IMG/VR virus record: IMGVR_UViG_3300010885_019416
Location: 1-51,439 of that record
Origin: a virus
Strand: one strand, 5' to 3'
Length of the DNA stretch: 51,439 nt
Every line of letters starts with the position of its first letter. Position 1 is the stretch's first letter. Position numbers and translations under genes: made by a program. A model generated the notes under the pieces. The model was not told the DNA's origin and did not search any database. It worked only from the letters and a program-made list of their open reading frames with translations. Positions 38,402 through 47,040 of the stretch are shown piece after piece.

Positions 38402-39337
38402 ATGAAAATTTTAATACTACGGCAACCTCAGGTACCTGCTGGTTTTCCTGGTAATATTGCCGGTGGTGCTTGTTATCTAACAGATATGTTATTCCACGGA
38501 CTTAGAAATAAGTTTGGGGATGATGTTGTTGATTACGAAAGATCATGGTGGATGTATCATGGTGATTTTGGTCCAGATAAATTTGATCCTGAAATTTATT
38601 GTCCTAGAGGATTTACCATCTATAGAACAATAAATGACGATAGTGGTGTTGATCGAACTGATATAGAATCTAAAATTAAAAATCAATACTACGATTTGAT
38701 TATTTTTGGTTACACACATTACGGCCTACGTCCTGGATCATGGGATCTTGTTACTAAACATTATCCAAAAAATAAGATAGCATGGATAGACGGTGGAGAT
38801 CTTTGGAGTGATTTAAAACCTGAAATGGTAGATAAATCTATATACTTTAAACGAGAGATACATCAACCCCTACCAGGAGTACATCCTATTAATTTTGCTA
38901 TACCTGCAGAAAAGATTGCATCAATATATAGAGAAAAAATTAATGTACTGGCACCAATGGATCCACGGAATTCAGCTTCATATATCTATAACGACGAAAA
39001 CTCATATTATACACAATATGCAGAAAGTTTATTTGGTGTGACAACTAGAAAGAACGGATGGGATTGCGTTAGGCATTACGAAATTATGGCTAATAACTGT
39101 ATCCCGTTGTTCTTAGATATAAATCAATGCCCGACAAATATTATGACCTCTTTGCCAAAAGAATTACTCAAAGAAGCATTAGATCTAGTACATGAAAATG
39201 GAATAGAATGGTTTGCACAAGGCGAAGGCGAAATTAAATGGTTAGAATTAAACGATAACATTCAACAACACTTTAGAAAGTACTGTACTACTAATGCATT
39301 AGCTGACTACTTTTTAAATGTAATAAAAAAATATTAA
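38402..39337 (+). CDS. Putative glycosyltransferase, GT-B-like
   Basis: 311 residues. 'MKILILRQPQVPAGFPGNIA' opening with 'GGACYLTDMLFHGLRNKFGD' is a Rossmann-type N-terminal half; 'TRKNGWDCVRHYEIMANNCI' + 'PLFLDINQCPTNIM' is the typical acceptor or donor loop of CAZy-like 'D-x-x-R-x-x-E-x-x-A-x-x-x-x-P-L' proteins. I cannot place it in a CAZy family. It follows GT17 by 6 bases and precedes the methyltransferase, so it is probably in the same pathway. Confidence in an enzyme of sugar transfer is moderate. Confidence 0.6.
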   Translation: MKILILRQPQVPAGFPGNIAGGACYLTDMLFHGLRNKFGDDVVDYERSWWMYHGDFGPDKFDPEIYCPRGFTIYRTINDDSGVDRTDIESKIKNQYYDLIIFGYTHYGLRPGSWDLVTKHYPKNKIAWIDGGDLWSDLKPEMVDKSIYFKREIHQPLPGVHPINFAIPAEKIASIYREKINVLAPMDPRNSASYIYNDENSYYTQYAESLFGVTTRKNGWDCVRHYEIMANNCIPLFLDINQCPTNIMTSLPKELLKEALDLVHENGIEWFAQGEGEIKWLELNDNIQQHFRKYCTTNALADYFLNVIKKY

Positions 39338-39347
39338 AGGAGACACA

Positions 39348-39992
39348 ATGGAACTATTACAATACTTTTTAAATAATACTGGAAAATCTATTCATAAATG
39401 GATGAATTATTTTCCAATATACGAAAAACACTTTTCTCCATGGAAAGGAAAACCTGTAACTATTTTAGAGATAGGAGTTGAGAATGGCGGGTCTTTAGAA
39501 ATGTGGAAAAACTATTTTGGACCAACTTCTACTATTGTAGGTATTGATATTAACCCCAACTGTACCCAACATGCACAACCTGGTATTGAAGTGAGAATTG
39601 GAGATCAAAGTGATCCTGTATTTTTACAAAGTATAGTTGATGAGTTTGGACCGTTTGATATAATCATTGATGACGGCAGTCATGTAAGTGATCACATTAC
39701 AACCTCATTTAATTTCTTATACTCTAAGGTAACAGAAAATGGATGTTATTTTGTCGAAGATGTACATTCAACGTATTCATACGATAAAGGAAATAGTTTA
39801 AATAATAATAACTCGTTTATTAATATTATAAAAAATATAACCGACACGCTTACAGCAGATCATCAAGATTGCCCATTGAACGTTACTTCGTTTACTAGAA
39901 ATACATTCTGTATAAGTTTTTACGATAGTATTATTGTTCTTGATAAAAAACAAATACCTGTGAATACGGCTATACGTATTCCTCATGTTTGA
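39348..39992 (+). CDS. SAM-dependent methyltransferase, CmcI / rhamnosyl O-methyltransferase-like
   Basis: 214 residues after AAAGGAG. SAM-binding motif 'VTILEIGVENGGSLEMWKNY' near residue 42, 'TIVGIDINPNC' near 68, 'FDIIIDDGSHVSDHITTSFN' near 108 (D-D-G-S-H metal-binding type), and 'ENGCYFVEDVHSTYSYDKGN'. This is the class of small O-methyltransferases acting on sugars (macrocin, rhamnose) and on some natural products. As the only methyltransferase inside the glycan cluster it probably O-methylates the glycan, possibly as a cap. Convergent with the gene ending at 39999. Confidence 0.8.
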   Translation: MELLQYFLNNTGKSIHKWMNYFPIYEKHFSPWKGKPVTILEIGVENGGSLEMWKNYFGPTSTIVGIDINPNCTQHAQPGIEVRIGDQSDPVFLQSIVDEFGPFDIIIDDGSHVSDHITTSFNFLYSKVTENGCYFVEDVHSTYSYDKGNSLNNNNSFINIIKNITDTLTADHQDCPLNVTSFTRNTFCISFYDSIIVLDKKQIPVNTAIRIPHV

Positions 39993-39998
39993 TACTAA

Positions 39999-40694
39999 TT
40001 ATTTTCTATAGTTTTCTGGCGGGTATTCATCTCGATAAAAATCGTGATTGGTGTTATGAAAACTAAACATGTTGGCATTGTTATACCCGTGATAAAATTC
40101 TATATCACATCGATACGGATGTCCTGTATTCAATCCCGGTACTTGACCTTGAAAATTAATTTCACTAGGAAGTTTTAATATTTGAGATTTTTTTAAAAAA
40201 TTTGATGTTGTCCACGAACACGAACCTGAGAAATGACGAGGTACTGTATCTTTTAATAAACATCCTACTGCATCATAACCTTCTTGAAGTTTAACTATAC
40301 AATCTTCCCATTTTTCAATATTCCAATAATCAATTAACCACCGCCAATGTGTATTGGGTATTTCTTTAACAGGATTACCTATATGTGTTATACCTTTTAA
40401 ATGTAGATATAAACAATAAAATTCTTCTGAACTGTTAATGGCTGTTTGTTGCATTAACACCCAAGTTGGATGTTCAAAATTTTCAATATCAGGTTGACTT
40501 GACCATATTAAATTAGTTTTATCTTTATACTGTTCTTTAATATTATCATAACTGTGTTTGTCTTTGTAATGAACATTCATGTAAATTTCAGCTTTGTCTA
40601 AGAGTCCACTAGAGTTTAATTTTTTAAACTGCTCGGCAAATATAGTTTCATATCCGGGTAGATCAACCAAGTGATAAAAAATTTTGATATTCAT
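39999..40694 (-). CDS. Glycosyltransferase-like protein with Y-L-H-x-K-G motif (paralogue)
   Basis: 231 residues from ATG 40694, which overlaps the upstream stop as ATGA; a longer start at 40736 is rejected. 'MNIKIFYHLVDLPGYETIFA' opening, 'EEFYCLYLHLKGITHIGNPV', 'HWRWLIDYWNIEKWEDCIVK', 'HFSGSCSWTTSNFLKK' and 'QVPGLNTGHPYRCDIEFYHG' follow the same order as the proteins ending at 41410 and starting at 6495. The N-termini (I-K-I-F-Y-H-L) are almost identical to that of 41410-42144, so these two are recent duplicates around the gene between them. Enzyme class inferred from context. Confidence 0.68.
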   Translation of the reverse strand: MNIKIFYHLVDLPGYETIFAEQFKKLNSSGLLDKAEIYMNVHYKDKHSYDNIKEQYKDKTNLIWSSQPDIENFEHPTWVLMQQTAINSSEEFYCLYLHLKGITHIGNPVKEIPNTHWRWLIDYWNIEKWEDCIVKLQEGYDAVGCLLKDTVPRHFSGSCSWTTSNFLKKSQILKLPSEINFQGQVPGLNTGHPYRCDIEFYHGYNNANMFSFHNTNHDFYRDEYPPENYRK

Positions 40695-41413
40695 GTAATA
40701 TTGGTTACCTGTGTACGATTCAACACTGCTTGCCAATCAACCATTTTACCTATTACCCATGTATCCATGTGTGTAGAATATCCCGGTATAGGTGTAATCA
40801 ATGGATGCTTATTAGTTATTTCTGTAAACAGCTGATTATCGTGCATCCACCCATGCTCATCACACCATTTATAAAAAATATCTTTATCCTTGGCAAGTGT
40901 TGATACCCTACTAGCAAATGTAAGTGTTGTAGATGGCACAGTTCTCCAATGTACATCATTTGACATTAATACTACTGCTGGCACTCCATGGTTATCTCCC
41001 CAATATTTGTCTGGATGATCGTATAAACTAACATAGGGACATAGTTCCATCCCTTGTTCTAAGATTAGATCTGCTCCTTCATGATGAATATAATCATCTT
41101 CTACAAAATATACTATTGTATTGGGATCTAGATTTGCATCCAAAACTTCTTGTAGACTAGAAAGATATGCCCTTCCACTAGTGCCATGTGATGTTCTGCG
41201 TAGATCTAACTTGGGATATAATGAATTTAGTTTATCCCAAACTTGATCATCAACATGTTCTGCCTGTATAGTAATATCGTGTTGTGAAAATACGTTAGTA
41301 AAATTAGCTAGACATTTCCATTTGTCAAACCATTCTGGCCGAACAGGCTGCGGCCGAGCGTGTCCCTTGTGATTAGGAGATAAGCTAAAACTAAATCTAT
41401 AGTAAATTTTCAT
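40691..41413 (-). CDS. Glycosyltransferase-like protein, GT-A type
   Basis: 240 residues. 'MKIYYRFSFSLSPNHKGHAR' opening and 'RAYLSSLQEVLDANLDPNTI' + 'VYFVEDDYIHHEGADLIL' give the GT-A metal-binding motif E-D-D near residue 105. 'VPAVVLMSNDVHWRTVPSTT' and 'HMDTWVIGKMVDW' are likely acceptor and His-Met regions. Four-base ATGA-type overlaps at both ends join it to the flanking paralogues, so the three are translated as one coupled block. No CAZy family assigned. Confidence 0.68.
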   Translation of the reverse strand: MKIYYRFSFSLSPNHKGHARPQPVRPEWFDKWKCLANFTNVFSQHDITIQAEHVDDQVWDKLNSLYPKLDLRRTSHGTSGRAYLSSLQEVLDANLDPNTIVYFVEDDYIHHEGADLILEQGMELCPYVSLYDHPDKYWGDNHGVPAVVLMSNDVHWRTVPSTTLTFASRVSTLAKDKDIFYKWCDEHGWMHDNQLFTEITNKHPLITPIPGYSTHMDTWVIGKMVDWQAVLNRTQVTNIT

Positions 41414-42144
41414 TGTGATTGATTAAAAAAGTTGATATACAAATTTTCTGGACAATCTTGTATATAATGATTTCTGTTGGCATGAAAGAAACTATAACCT
41501 CTATCAGCATGCCACCCTGCATAAAATTCTACATCATCTTTGAAATTGTGATTACCATTGGGAATCTGTGATTGATAATTTACATCTCTAGGCATTTTCA
41601 TTGCAGGTACACAACTTCTTAGAAAACTAGAAGTATACCAATTTGAATTTCCTGCGTAACAGTTACGCATATTTCCATTCTTATCCAGGTGCGGTGTACC
41701 TTGCCTATTGGCTCCAACAGTATCCCAAATGCCTTCATCAAGTTTGGCTACCATATGTTTCCAATTGACAATATTAAACCAATCTAAATATCGTCGCCAA
41801 TCATTACAATTGTGCTCATCTGGTTTACCTCGATGTGTTACTCCTTTTTGATGCAGGTATAAGCAATAAAACTCTTCTTCAGTTGCTAATGCTGTTTGTT
41901 GCATTAATACAAATGTTGGAAGTTCAGCATCAGTTGGTAATGCCGAGGAGTGGTGCCAAACTATATTAGGATGTTGCCACTTTTCTTTGAACTCTGTATA
42001 TGATGACTCAATTTCATAATGTAAATTTGCATGTAATTCACAATTGTCAATTAATCCACTGTCAAATATACGACCCATCTGTTCATCTGCAATTTCTCTC
42101 CAGATGTCAACATTTATGATATGATAAAATATTTTTAGTTTCAT
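41410..42144 (-). CDS. Glycosyltransferase-like protein with Y-L-H-x-K-G motif (paralogue)
   Basis: 244 residues from ATG 42144 (MKLKIFYHIINVDIWREIAD); the reading frame continues upstream inside the preceding gene but that stretch is out of pattern. 'EEEFYCLYLHQKGVTHRGKP', 'DWRRYLDWFNIVNWKHMVAK', 'RNCYAGNSNWYTSSFLRSC' and 'FKDDVEFYAGWHADRGYSFF' parallel the protein at 39999-40694 block for block. The third copy is at 6495. Three copies in one phage suggest successive sugars of related structure. It overlaps the next minus-strand gene by 4 bases. Confidence 0.68.
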   Translation of the reverse strand: MKLKIFYHIINVDIWREIADEQMGRIFDSGLIDNCELHANLHYEIESSYTEFKEKWQHPNIVWHHSSALPTDAELPTFVLMQQTALATEEEFYCLYLHQKGVTHRGKPDEHNCNDWRRYLDWFNIVNWKHMVAKLDEGIWDTVGANRQGTPHLDKNGNMRNCYAGNSNWYTSSFLRSCVPAMKMPRDVNYQSQIPNGNHNFKDDVEFYAGWHADRGYSFFHANRNHYIQDCPENLYINFFNQSQ

Positions 42145-42152
42145 TTTAATTA

Positions 42153-42863
42153 TTATGTTGGAATATGTCTGTGCCAGCCAATGTGCTCTACACGGCCCTC
42201 GGGCTCTAAACTGGCACACCACATACCTAGTCTTTGATAAATTTCTGCATTTGTCCGCTCAACTAGACATCCATCTTTAACATTGAATACTGGCCCGTAA
42301 CGTAATGTAACAGGAGTTCTAATTCCACCTACACGGTGATAGTCTGCTAGTCTACGTAATCCCGGATTGAACGTAAATCCAAATCCGCCATCATGTTGAA
42401 TCCAGGGGCGTGTCTTCCAATATGATAATGCATCAATTACATATTCTTCTTCTTCAATCCAACTTCTATTATGAGACTCTTGCCATAAATCTCTATGACT
42501 GCGTAATTGTACTAGTAAACAATCAGGAAATACTTCTAACAAATGATGACTATCCTCAATGAAGTATGGTTTGGTAAATCTCCAATCATCTTCACAATGA
42601 AATATATAAGGAGTTTTAACTTGACTGTATGCCCATTCAATATTCAGTAACTGTCCTCTGCGTTCTACTGGACTGTTTAATAAATTGAAACTCTTAACTG
42701 TGGGCATGATCTCTTTTACAAAACTGTTATCAGCCGGACCATCTTCAACTATGATTAACTCATCTAAAGTGTTTGGAGCGTATTGTTCAAACGATTTAAG
42801 AGTTTCTGCTAATAGGTCCTGTCGACCACAACTGGTAATTACCATTGTTATTCCAAGAGACAT
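42153..42863 (-). CDS. Glycosyltransferase family 2-like protein
   Basis: 236 residues after AAGGA. 'GITMVITSCGRQDLLAETLK' (GT2 nucleotide site), 'DELIIVEDGPADNSFVKEI' near residue 36 and 'PYIFHCEDDWRFTKPYFIED' near 90 (E-D-D for metal and sugar nucleotide) identify a GT-A family 2 enzyme. 'GFGFTFNPGLRRLADYH' is the later conserved part. First gene of the minus-strand glycan block, divergent from the GT at 42949 across an 85-base gap. Its own promoter lies in that gap but no clear minus-strand -10/-35 pair stands out. Confidence 0.8.
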   Translation of the reverse strand: MSLGITMVITSCGRQDLLAETLKSFEQYAPNTLDELIIVEDGPADNSFVKEIMPTVKSFNLLNSPVERRGQLLNIEWAYSQVKTPYIFHCEDDWRFTKPYFIEDSHHLLEVFPDCLLVQLRSHRDLWQESHNRSWIEEEEYVIDALSYWKTRPWIQHDGGFGFTFNPGLRRLADYHRVGGIRTPVTLRYGPVFNVKDGCLVERTNAEIYQRLGMWCASLEPEGRVEHIGWHRHIPT

Positions 42864-42893
42864 GTTATTCCTTTTTTATTATATATGATTATA

Positions 42894-42922
42894 TTGACAT
42901 GGCCAATAAATTTTATTATACT
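42894..42922 (+). promoter_or_regulatory. Consensus sigma70-type promoter TTGACA-17-TATACT
   Basis: TTGACA (42894-42899), 17-base spacer, TATACT (42917-42922), in the divergent gap of the glycan cluster. A start near 42929 gives a 20-base leader with AAGGAT before the ATG at 42949. It allows the glycan genes to be transcribed by unmodified host polymerase, that is early in infection. Confidence 0.75.
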
Positions 42923-42948
42923 ATATTAACAAGGATAATTACAAGTCT

Positions 42949-43635
42949 ATGATAAGCATTTTATGTCCAAGTAGAGGACAACCAGAACTAGCAGCTAAAA
43001 TGGTCAATTCTGCTGTGGCCCTAGCAGGCGTTGAGATTGAAGTAATTCTATACTTAAATCTCGACGACCCAACATTACAACAATATTTTGATCTAATCGA
43101 TTCAAAATACATTACAGTGGGACCCGACCGTAGCCCTATTTATAGTTGGAATATTATGGCGGAACAGGCCAGATACGAATACTTGTTTTTAATAGGACAC
43201 GACGGATGGTTTGAAACTCAAGATTGGGCTAGTAAAATTGTAAAACATTTTGATAACTATCCAGATAAAATTGCATTTGTATTCCCTTCAGTGGACGGCT
43301 TTGCGTGGCCCGGCGGGCATCTGACTAAAGACCATTGCCCTCACTTTTGTATACATAAAAATTGGGTTAGAACTTTGGGATACTTTTTGCCTCCACAATT
43401 CCATCATTGGTATGTTGATACCTGGTATAGAGAAATTGCAAAATCTATTGGACGATATATTCCTATTACAGATGTTAAAACTCCTTTGATCGTTGATATG
43501 AAAGACGGCTTATGGGAAAGAAAAGATAACTTTTGTAATAGAGAAAAAGACCATTGGCTTTGGAGAAATACTCAACGATGGCGTCAATCTGATACCCAGG
43601 CATTATTGCAATTTATAAATAATAGTAGCAGTTAA
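42949..43635 (+). CDS. Glycosyltransferase family 2-like protein
   Basis: 228 residues. '[20 protein letters not shown]' is the GT-A opening (C-P-S-R-G-R-P type), '[20 protein letters not shown]' gives the first Asp pair, and '[20 protein letters not shown]' replaces the usual D-x-D by H-D-G, as in several phage 'glycosyltransferase' proteins. '[18 protein letters not shown]' contains conserved His and Cys. First gene behind a perfect housekeeping promoter; the epimerase follows by 12 bases. Confidence 0.68.
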   Translation: MISILCPSRGQPELAAKMVNSAVALAGVEIEVILYLNLDDPTLQQYFDLIDSKYITVGPDRSPIYSWNIMAEQARYEYLFLIGHDGWFETQDWASKIVKHFDNYPDKIAFVFPSVDGFAWPGGHLTKDHCPHFCIHKNWVRTLGYFLPPQFHHWYVDTWYREIAKSIGRYIPITDVKTPLIVDMKDGLWERKDNFCNREKDHWLWRNTQRWRQSDTQALLQFINNSSS

Positions 43636-43647
43636 TTAAGGACACGC

Positions 43648-44652
43648 ATGAAGATTTTTATTACAGGTATAGCAGGTTTTTTAGGTAGCCACTTGGCAGA
43701 CAGGATGTTAGCACTGGGACACGAAGTATCAGGCAACGATACACTTATTGGCGGGTACAAAGATAACTTACCAATAGGCGCTGTATTCCACGAAATTGAT
43801 TGCTGCGATCACGATGCTATGGTTAAAGCTATTGCAGGAGCAGATATTGTATATCATACTGCTGCTACAGCACACGAAGGACTTAGCGTGTTTAGTCCAA
43901 ATTTTATTACTAAGAACATTTTTCAGGCCAGTGTGAGTACTATTAGTGCCGCTATCCAAAATAAAGTAAAACGCTTTGTCTATTGCAGCAGTATGGCACG
44001 CTATGGTAATCAAGAATATCCATATAAAGAATCACAACGCCCTGCCCCTGTCGACCCTTATGGTATTGCTAAAGTAGCAGGTGAAGAAGTACTTAAAAGC
44101 ATTGCTGAAATGAACAATATGGAATGGATTGTTGCTGTTCCACATAATATTGTTGGGCCACGTCAATGTTATGATGACCCATATCGCAATGTTATGAGCA
44201 TTATGATTAATCGTATCTTACAAGGTAATCCACCTATTGTATATGGTGATGGTGGTCAGATGCGCTGCTTTAGCTTTATCGACGATTGTGTCTATTGTCT
44301 AGAACGTCTAGCATTAGATCCAACTATTAAGAACGATACATTTAATATTGGACCTGACGAAGAGTTTATGACCATTAGAGCACTTGCAGAAGCTATTTGT
44401 AAAGAACTTGACTACAAAGGAGATATTGTTTATTTCCCCGAACGTCCAAAAGAAATCAAATACGCTACATGCGATGCTACTAAGGCTAGAACTATTCTGG
44501 GTTATCAAACTAGCACAAAATTTATTGATGGACTGAGAAGTACTATTGCTTATATCCGCGAACGTGGAACAAAACCATTTGACTACAGTAACTATCCTTT
44601 GGAAATTGTTAATCAATATACTCCTAAAACTTGGTCTGAAAGGTCAATGTGA
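43648..44652 (+). CDS. NAD-dependent sugar-nucleotide epimerase/dehydratase
   Basis: 334 residues after AAGGA. Extended short-chain dehydrogenase: NAD motif '[17 protein letters not shown]' at residues 5-21 (G-x-x-G-x-x-G), '[20 protein letters not shown]' near 110 (catalytic Ser), '[13 protein letters not shown]' near 140 (catalytic Tyr-x-x-x-Lys), '[14 protein letters not shown]' and '[17 protein letters not shown]' typical of the GalE/UDP-sugar epimerase group. It makes an activated sugar for the cluster. Substrate probably UDP- or GDP-sugar; the exact reaction is not readable. The stop overlaps the next gene's start by a few bases. Confidence 0.88.
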   Translation: MKIFITGIAGFLGSHLADRMLALGHEVSGNDTLIGGYKDNLPIGAVFHEIDCCDHDAMVKAIAGADIVYHTAATAHEGLSVFSPNFITKNIFQASVSTISAAIQNKVKRFVYCSSMARYGNQEYPYKESQRPAPVDPYGIAKVAGEEVLKSIAEMNNMEWIVAVPHNIVGPRQCYDDPYRNVMSIMINRILQGNPPIVYGDGGQMRCFSFIDDCVYCLERLALDPTIKNDTFNIGPDEEFMTIRALAEAICKELDYKGDIVYFPERPKEIKYATCDATKARTILGYQTSTKFIDGLRSTIAYIRERGTKPFDYSNYPLEIVNQYTPKTWSERSM

Positions 44653-45539
44653 TGAAAGCACTATTTACTGGCGGCTTGGGCGACTTTATTGGAGCCGAGA
44701 GCTTTATGACTGAAGAAGAGAAAGATGCTGTTACAACTGTAGTTTGGGCTACTCGTAATAGAAAAGAAATCCAGTCTGCTGTGGATCTTACAAGAATCTT
44801 TCCTAATATGATTAATCAACATATTATCTTTGATGACTTCTGCGACGACCGCCCTACTCGACCCTGGCAACCCGGCGATAGGTTTATGAACATTGGTACT
44901 AAGGCCGAACTTAATACCAAATGCGGTTTGAATCTCAGCAATAAAGAACTGGCAGAGATTAGTGATCATAGTTTGGACGCTACTCTAGCAGATATATTTG
45001 CTGGACGTCGTAAGTTTGTAAGTAGCCGTATAGCTAGTCGCAGCGAGTGGCCAGCAGTTACCCAATTTAATTTACCCGAAGACTATGTGGTAATACATCC
45101 TTGGAGTGATGCAGAAATTAACGGTAGAGAGTTTACTTCTGCGGATTGGAGAGAACTTTTTATATTTCTGGATCAACATGACATTATAGGTGTTGTGGTT
45201 AATCAAAGTTCTATACCTGCTCCTGCCCATCCACGTATATTGGATCTGACTAATAAGACCAGTTTGAAAGAAACATTTAGTATTATACAAGGCGCTCAAG
45301 CTGCTGTACTATGTGCTAGTAGTTTGGCCTGTTTGGCAACTAAAATATTTGAACCTGGTAGTATTTGGATTAAAGGTGGACACGCACACATGTTCTCAGC
45401 TTGGGCAACTTACTTCTATCACGGCCCATATACTAACCCCAACACAATTATATATAAAGACTTGTCAATATTGAATCCTAGACAACTTCGTAGCCATGAA
45501 CATGATATGCTTGACCAGGGGTTGGCTACTCTGCTATAA
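44652..45539 (+). CDS. Heptosyltransferase-like glycosyltransferase (GT9-like)
   Basis: 295 residues from ATG 44652 (a GTG one codon earlier is also open), overlapping the epimerase stop. '[20 protein letters not shown]' has the 'GGLGD' P-loop-like opening of ADP-heptose:LPS heptosyltransferases. 'LPEDYVVIHPWSDAEINGRE', 'FTSADWRELFIFLDQHDIIG' and 'LTNKTSLKETFSIIQGAQAA' + 'VLCASSLACLATK' follow the GT9 donor-binding pattern ('I-H-P-x-x-x-x-x-x-K-x-W-x-x-x-x-x-x', 'D-L-T-x-x-T-x-L-x-x-x-x-x-x-I-x-x-A'). A GT-B enzyme in the glycan pathway. Confidence 0.75.
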   Translation: MKALFTGGLGDFIGAESFMTEEEKDAVTTVVWATRNRKEIQSAVDLTRIFPNMINQHIIFDDFCDDRPTRPWQPGDRFMNIGTKAELNTKCGLNLSNKELAEISDHSLDATLADIFAGRRKFVSSRIASRSEWPAVTQFNLPEDYVVIHPWSDAEINGREFTSADWRELFIFLDQHDIIGVVVNQSSIPAPAHPRILDLTNKTSLKETFSIIQGAQAAVLCASSLACLATKIFEPGSIWIKGGHAHMFSAWATYFYHGPYTNPNTIIYKDLSILNPRQLRSHEHDMLDQGLATLL

Positions 45540-45540
45540 T
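45511..45540 (+). promoter_or_regulatory. Sigma70-like TTGACC-18-TATAAT, N5 before ATG 45546
   Basis: TTGACC (45511-45516), 18-base spacer, TATAAT (45535-45540), AAAAT, ATG. The -10 overlaps the stop codon of the preceding gene. The predicted transcript starts at the start codon, the housekeeping counterpart of the late TAAATA-N5-ATG units. Confidence 0.55.
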
Positions 45541-45545
45541 AAAAT

Positions 45546-46397
45546 ATGCAAAAAAATCTAACTATTGTTGCTGTAGATACAGCTAATCATCAACTAACTA
45601 CTAGAGCTATTGAACAAGCGGTACAGGTATCCAGTGCTAATCGTGTTTTGGTACTGAGCGATCAGGATCTTTATCCGGGCAGCGAATGGCACAAAATTGA
45701 ACCTATTACTCAAATAGAATACAGTCGAGTGGTACTAAAAGATCTAGCACCACTGCTTACTACTGATCACTATATGGTTATACAATATGACGGTATGCCT
45801 ATCGATGCAGATAAATGGCAGGACGAATTCCTTAAATACGATTATATTGGCGCTGCTTGGCCTTGGGGTCCAGAGAATCGTCGTGTGGGTAATGGCGGCT
45901 TTAGTATACGTAGTCGCCGCTTGGCTGAACTATGTACTGCTCCAGAAGTGGTGTTTAACCCTCCGGGACATGGCAATAATAACTATATGGAAGATACACA
46001 TATCTGTCACCTGTATAGAGATCTATTGGAAAGCCAAGGTATGAAGTGGGCACCTACTGAGTTGGCACAACAATTTAGTGCAGAGATCCCAGCAGGTAGA
46101 TATCCTACATATGGATTCCACGGCACACTATGTTTACCTTACTATTTGGATGATGACCATATGGAATTCTACATTAATACACTGAGAGACGAACAATATA
46201 CTAGCGATACACAACGTCGTATTGTGTTTGGCTTATATTTGAATCAACGTTGGGATTTGATGGAACTGATGATGGATCGCGGTATTACAGCCGACGAGAA
46301 CTTTAAAACTAGATTGCTGGCACAGGTTCCTCAGGATCAATACTATTTTCCGGGCTTGACACAAGAACAAATTGCCGAGGTTTTGATTAACTATTGA
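45546..46397 (+). CDS. DUF5672-type glycosyltransferase
   Basis: 283 residues. 'LTIVAVDTANHQLTTRAIEQ' opening; 'TDHYMVIQYDGMPIDADKWQ' near residue 78, 'YDYIGAAWPWGPENRRVGNG' then 'GFSIRSRRLAEL', 'HGNNNYMEDTHICHLYRDLL' and 'GMKWAPTELAQQFSAE' + 'FGFHG'-like 'YGFHGTLCLP' are the DUF5672 blocks (Q-x-D-G ... G-N-G-G-F-S-L-R ... E-D ... A-x-x-F-S-x-E ... G-F-H-G). This family of putative glycosyltransferases occurs in bacterial and phage sugar clusters. Last gene of the glycan cluster; a long-stem terminator follows. Confidence 0.85.
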   Translation: MQKNLTIVAVDTANHQLTTRAIEQAVQVSSANRVLVLSDQDLYPGSEWHKIEPITQIEYSRVVLKDLAPLLTTDHYMVIQYDGMPIDADKWQDEFLKYDYIGAAWPWGPENRRVGNGGFSIRSRRLAELCTAPEVVFNPPGHGNNNYMEDTHICHLYRDLLESQGMKWAPTELAQQFSAEIPAGRYPTYGFHGTLCLPYYLDDDHMEFYINTLRDEQYTSDTQRRIVFGLYLNQRWDLMELMMDRGITADENFKTRLLAQVPQDQYYFPGLTQEQIAEVLINY

Positions 46398-46456
46398 GCG
46401 CAGGAATAGGTCAGAGAGCCTGTACCCTGCGCGAAGCGCCTGCGCTAAATTTTTTT
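46397..46456 (+). terminator. Complex terminator after the glycan cluster
   Basis: AGCGCAGG (46397-46404) can pair with CCTGCGCT (46439-46446), followed by AAATTTTTTTA. The 34-base loop holds alternative partners (CCTGCGCG and GCGCGAAGCGC), so two folds compete. The stem overlaps the final stop codon. Confidence 0.65.
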
Positions 46457-46476
46457 ATATCCCTTTAACTACCCTG

Positions 46477-47040
46477 TTAAAGAGTAGTTAACAACAACTC
46501 TCTTGCTTGCATCCCTGCTAACTCTCGAGATCTATATTGTAGATCTTCAGTCAACTCCACTATAGCACTATCTAGAGTTAATCCCACTCGGATAGCAATT
46601 CCTCCGGCCGTGGACCACTGCTCACAGTTGTCTGATCGGTCATCTACTAGAATGTCACCTGCAGTACAATGCCGATGCTTGTCTTCACTGTAGGGCCCAA
46701 AATGTACCGGTATATCTGGAAATTGCTCATGGGCCCATAACATCTTGTCATGAAAGGTCCAGGGTACATCATTGTTGTGCGGTATCGCTGTTAAGAATAA
46801 TAACTCCCATCCTAATACATCTCGATATTGTCGAGCTAGAGATACTAATTCTTCCGAACGTGACATTAAGGGCAAATTACGAAATATATGCTGATCGGCA
46901 CGTAATCGAGCCCAATCTACATTACTATAACGTTGTGAAGGATCAAAACAATCATATCCTATTACACTTATAGCATTGGCACGCCAATCTGCTACTACTC
47001 CATCCATGTCTAAATATAAGGTTCTTTGTCTATTAATCAT
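46477..47040 (-). CDS. HAD-superfamily 5'(3')-deoxyribonucleotidase-like protein
   Basis: 187 residues. HAD motif I 'LYLDMDGVVADWRANA' at residues 8-23 (nucleophile Asp and acid/base Asp), motif II 'LLFLTAIPHNNDVPW' near 80, motif III/IV 'CTAGDILVDDRSDNCEQW' near 130. The layout is that of phage and bacterial NT5C-type nucleotidases, which dephosphorylate dNMPs, e.g. in pool balancing or in removing a nucleotide that the phage excludes. A sugar-phosphate phosphatase is the alternative, given the neighbouring cluster. Overlaps the next gene by 8 bases and is coupled with it. Confidence 0.85.
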   Translation of the reverse strand: MINRQRTLYLDMDGVVADWRANAISVIGYDCFDPSQRYSNVDWARLRADQHIFRNLPLMSRSEELVSLARQYRDVLGWELLFLTAIPHNNDVPWTFHDKMLWAHEQFPDIPVHFGPYSEDKHRHCTAGDILVDDRSDNCEQWSTAGGIAIRVGLTLDSAIVELTEDLQYRSRELAGMQARELLLTTL

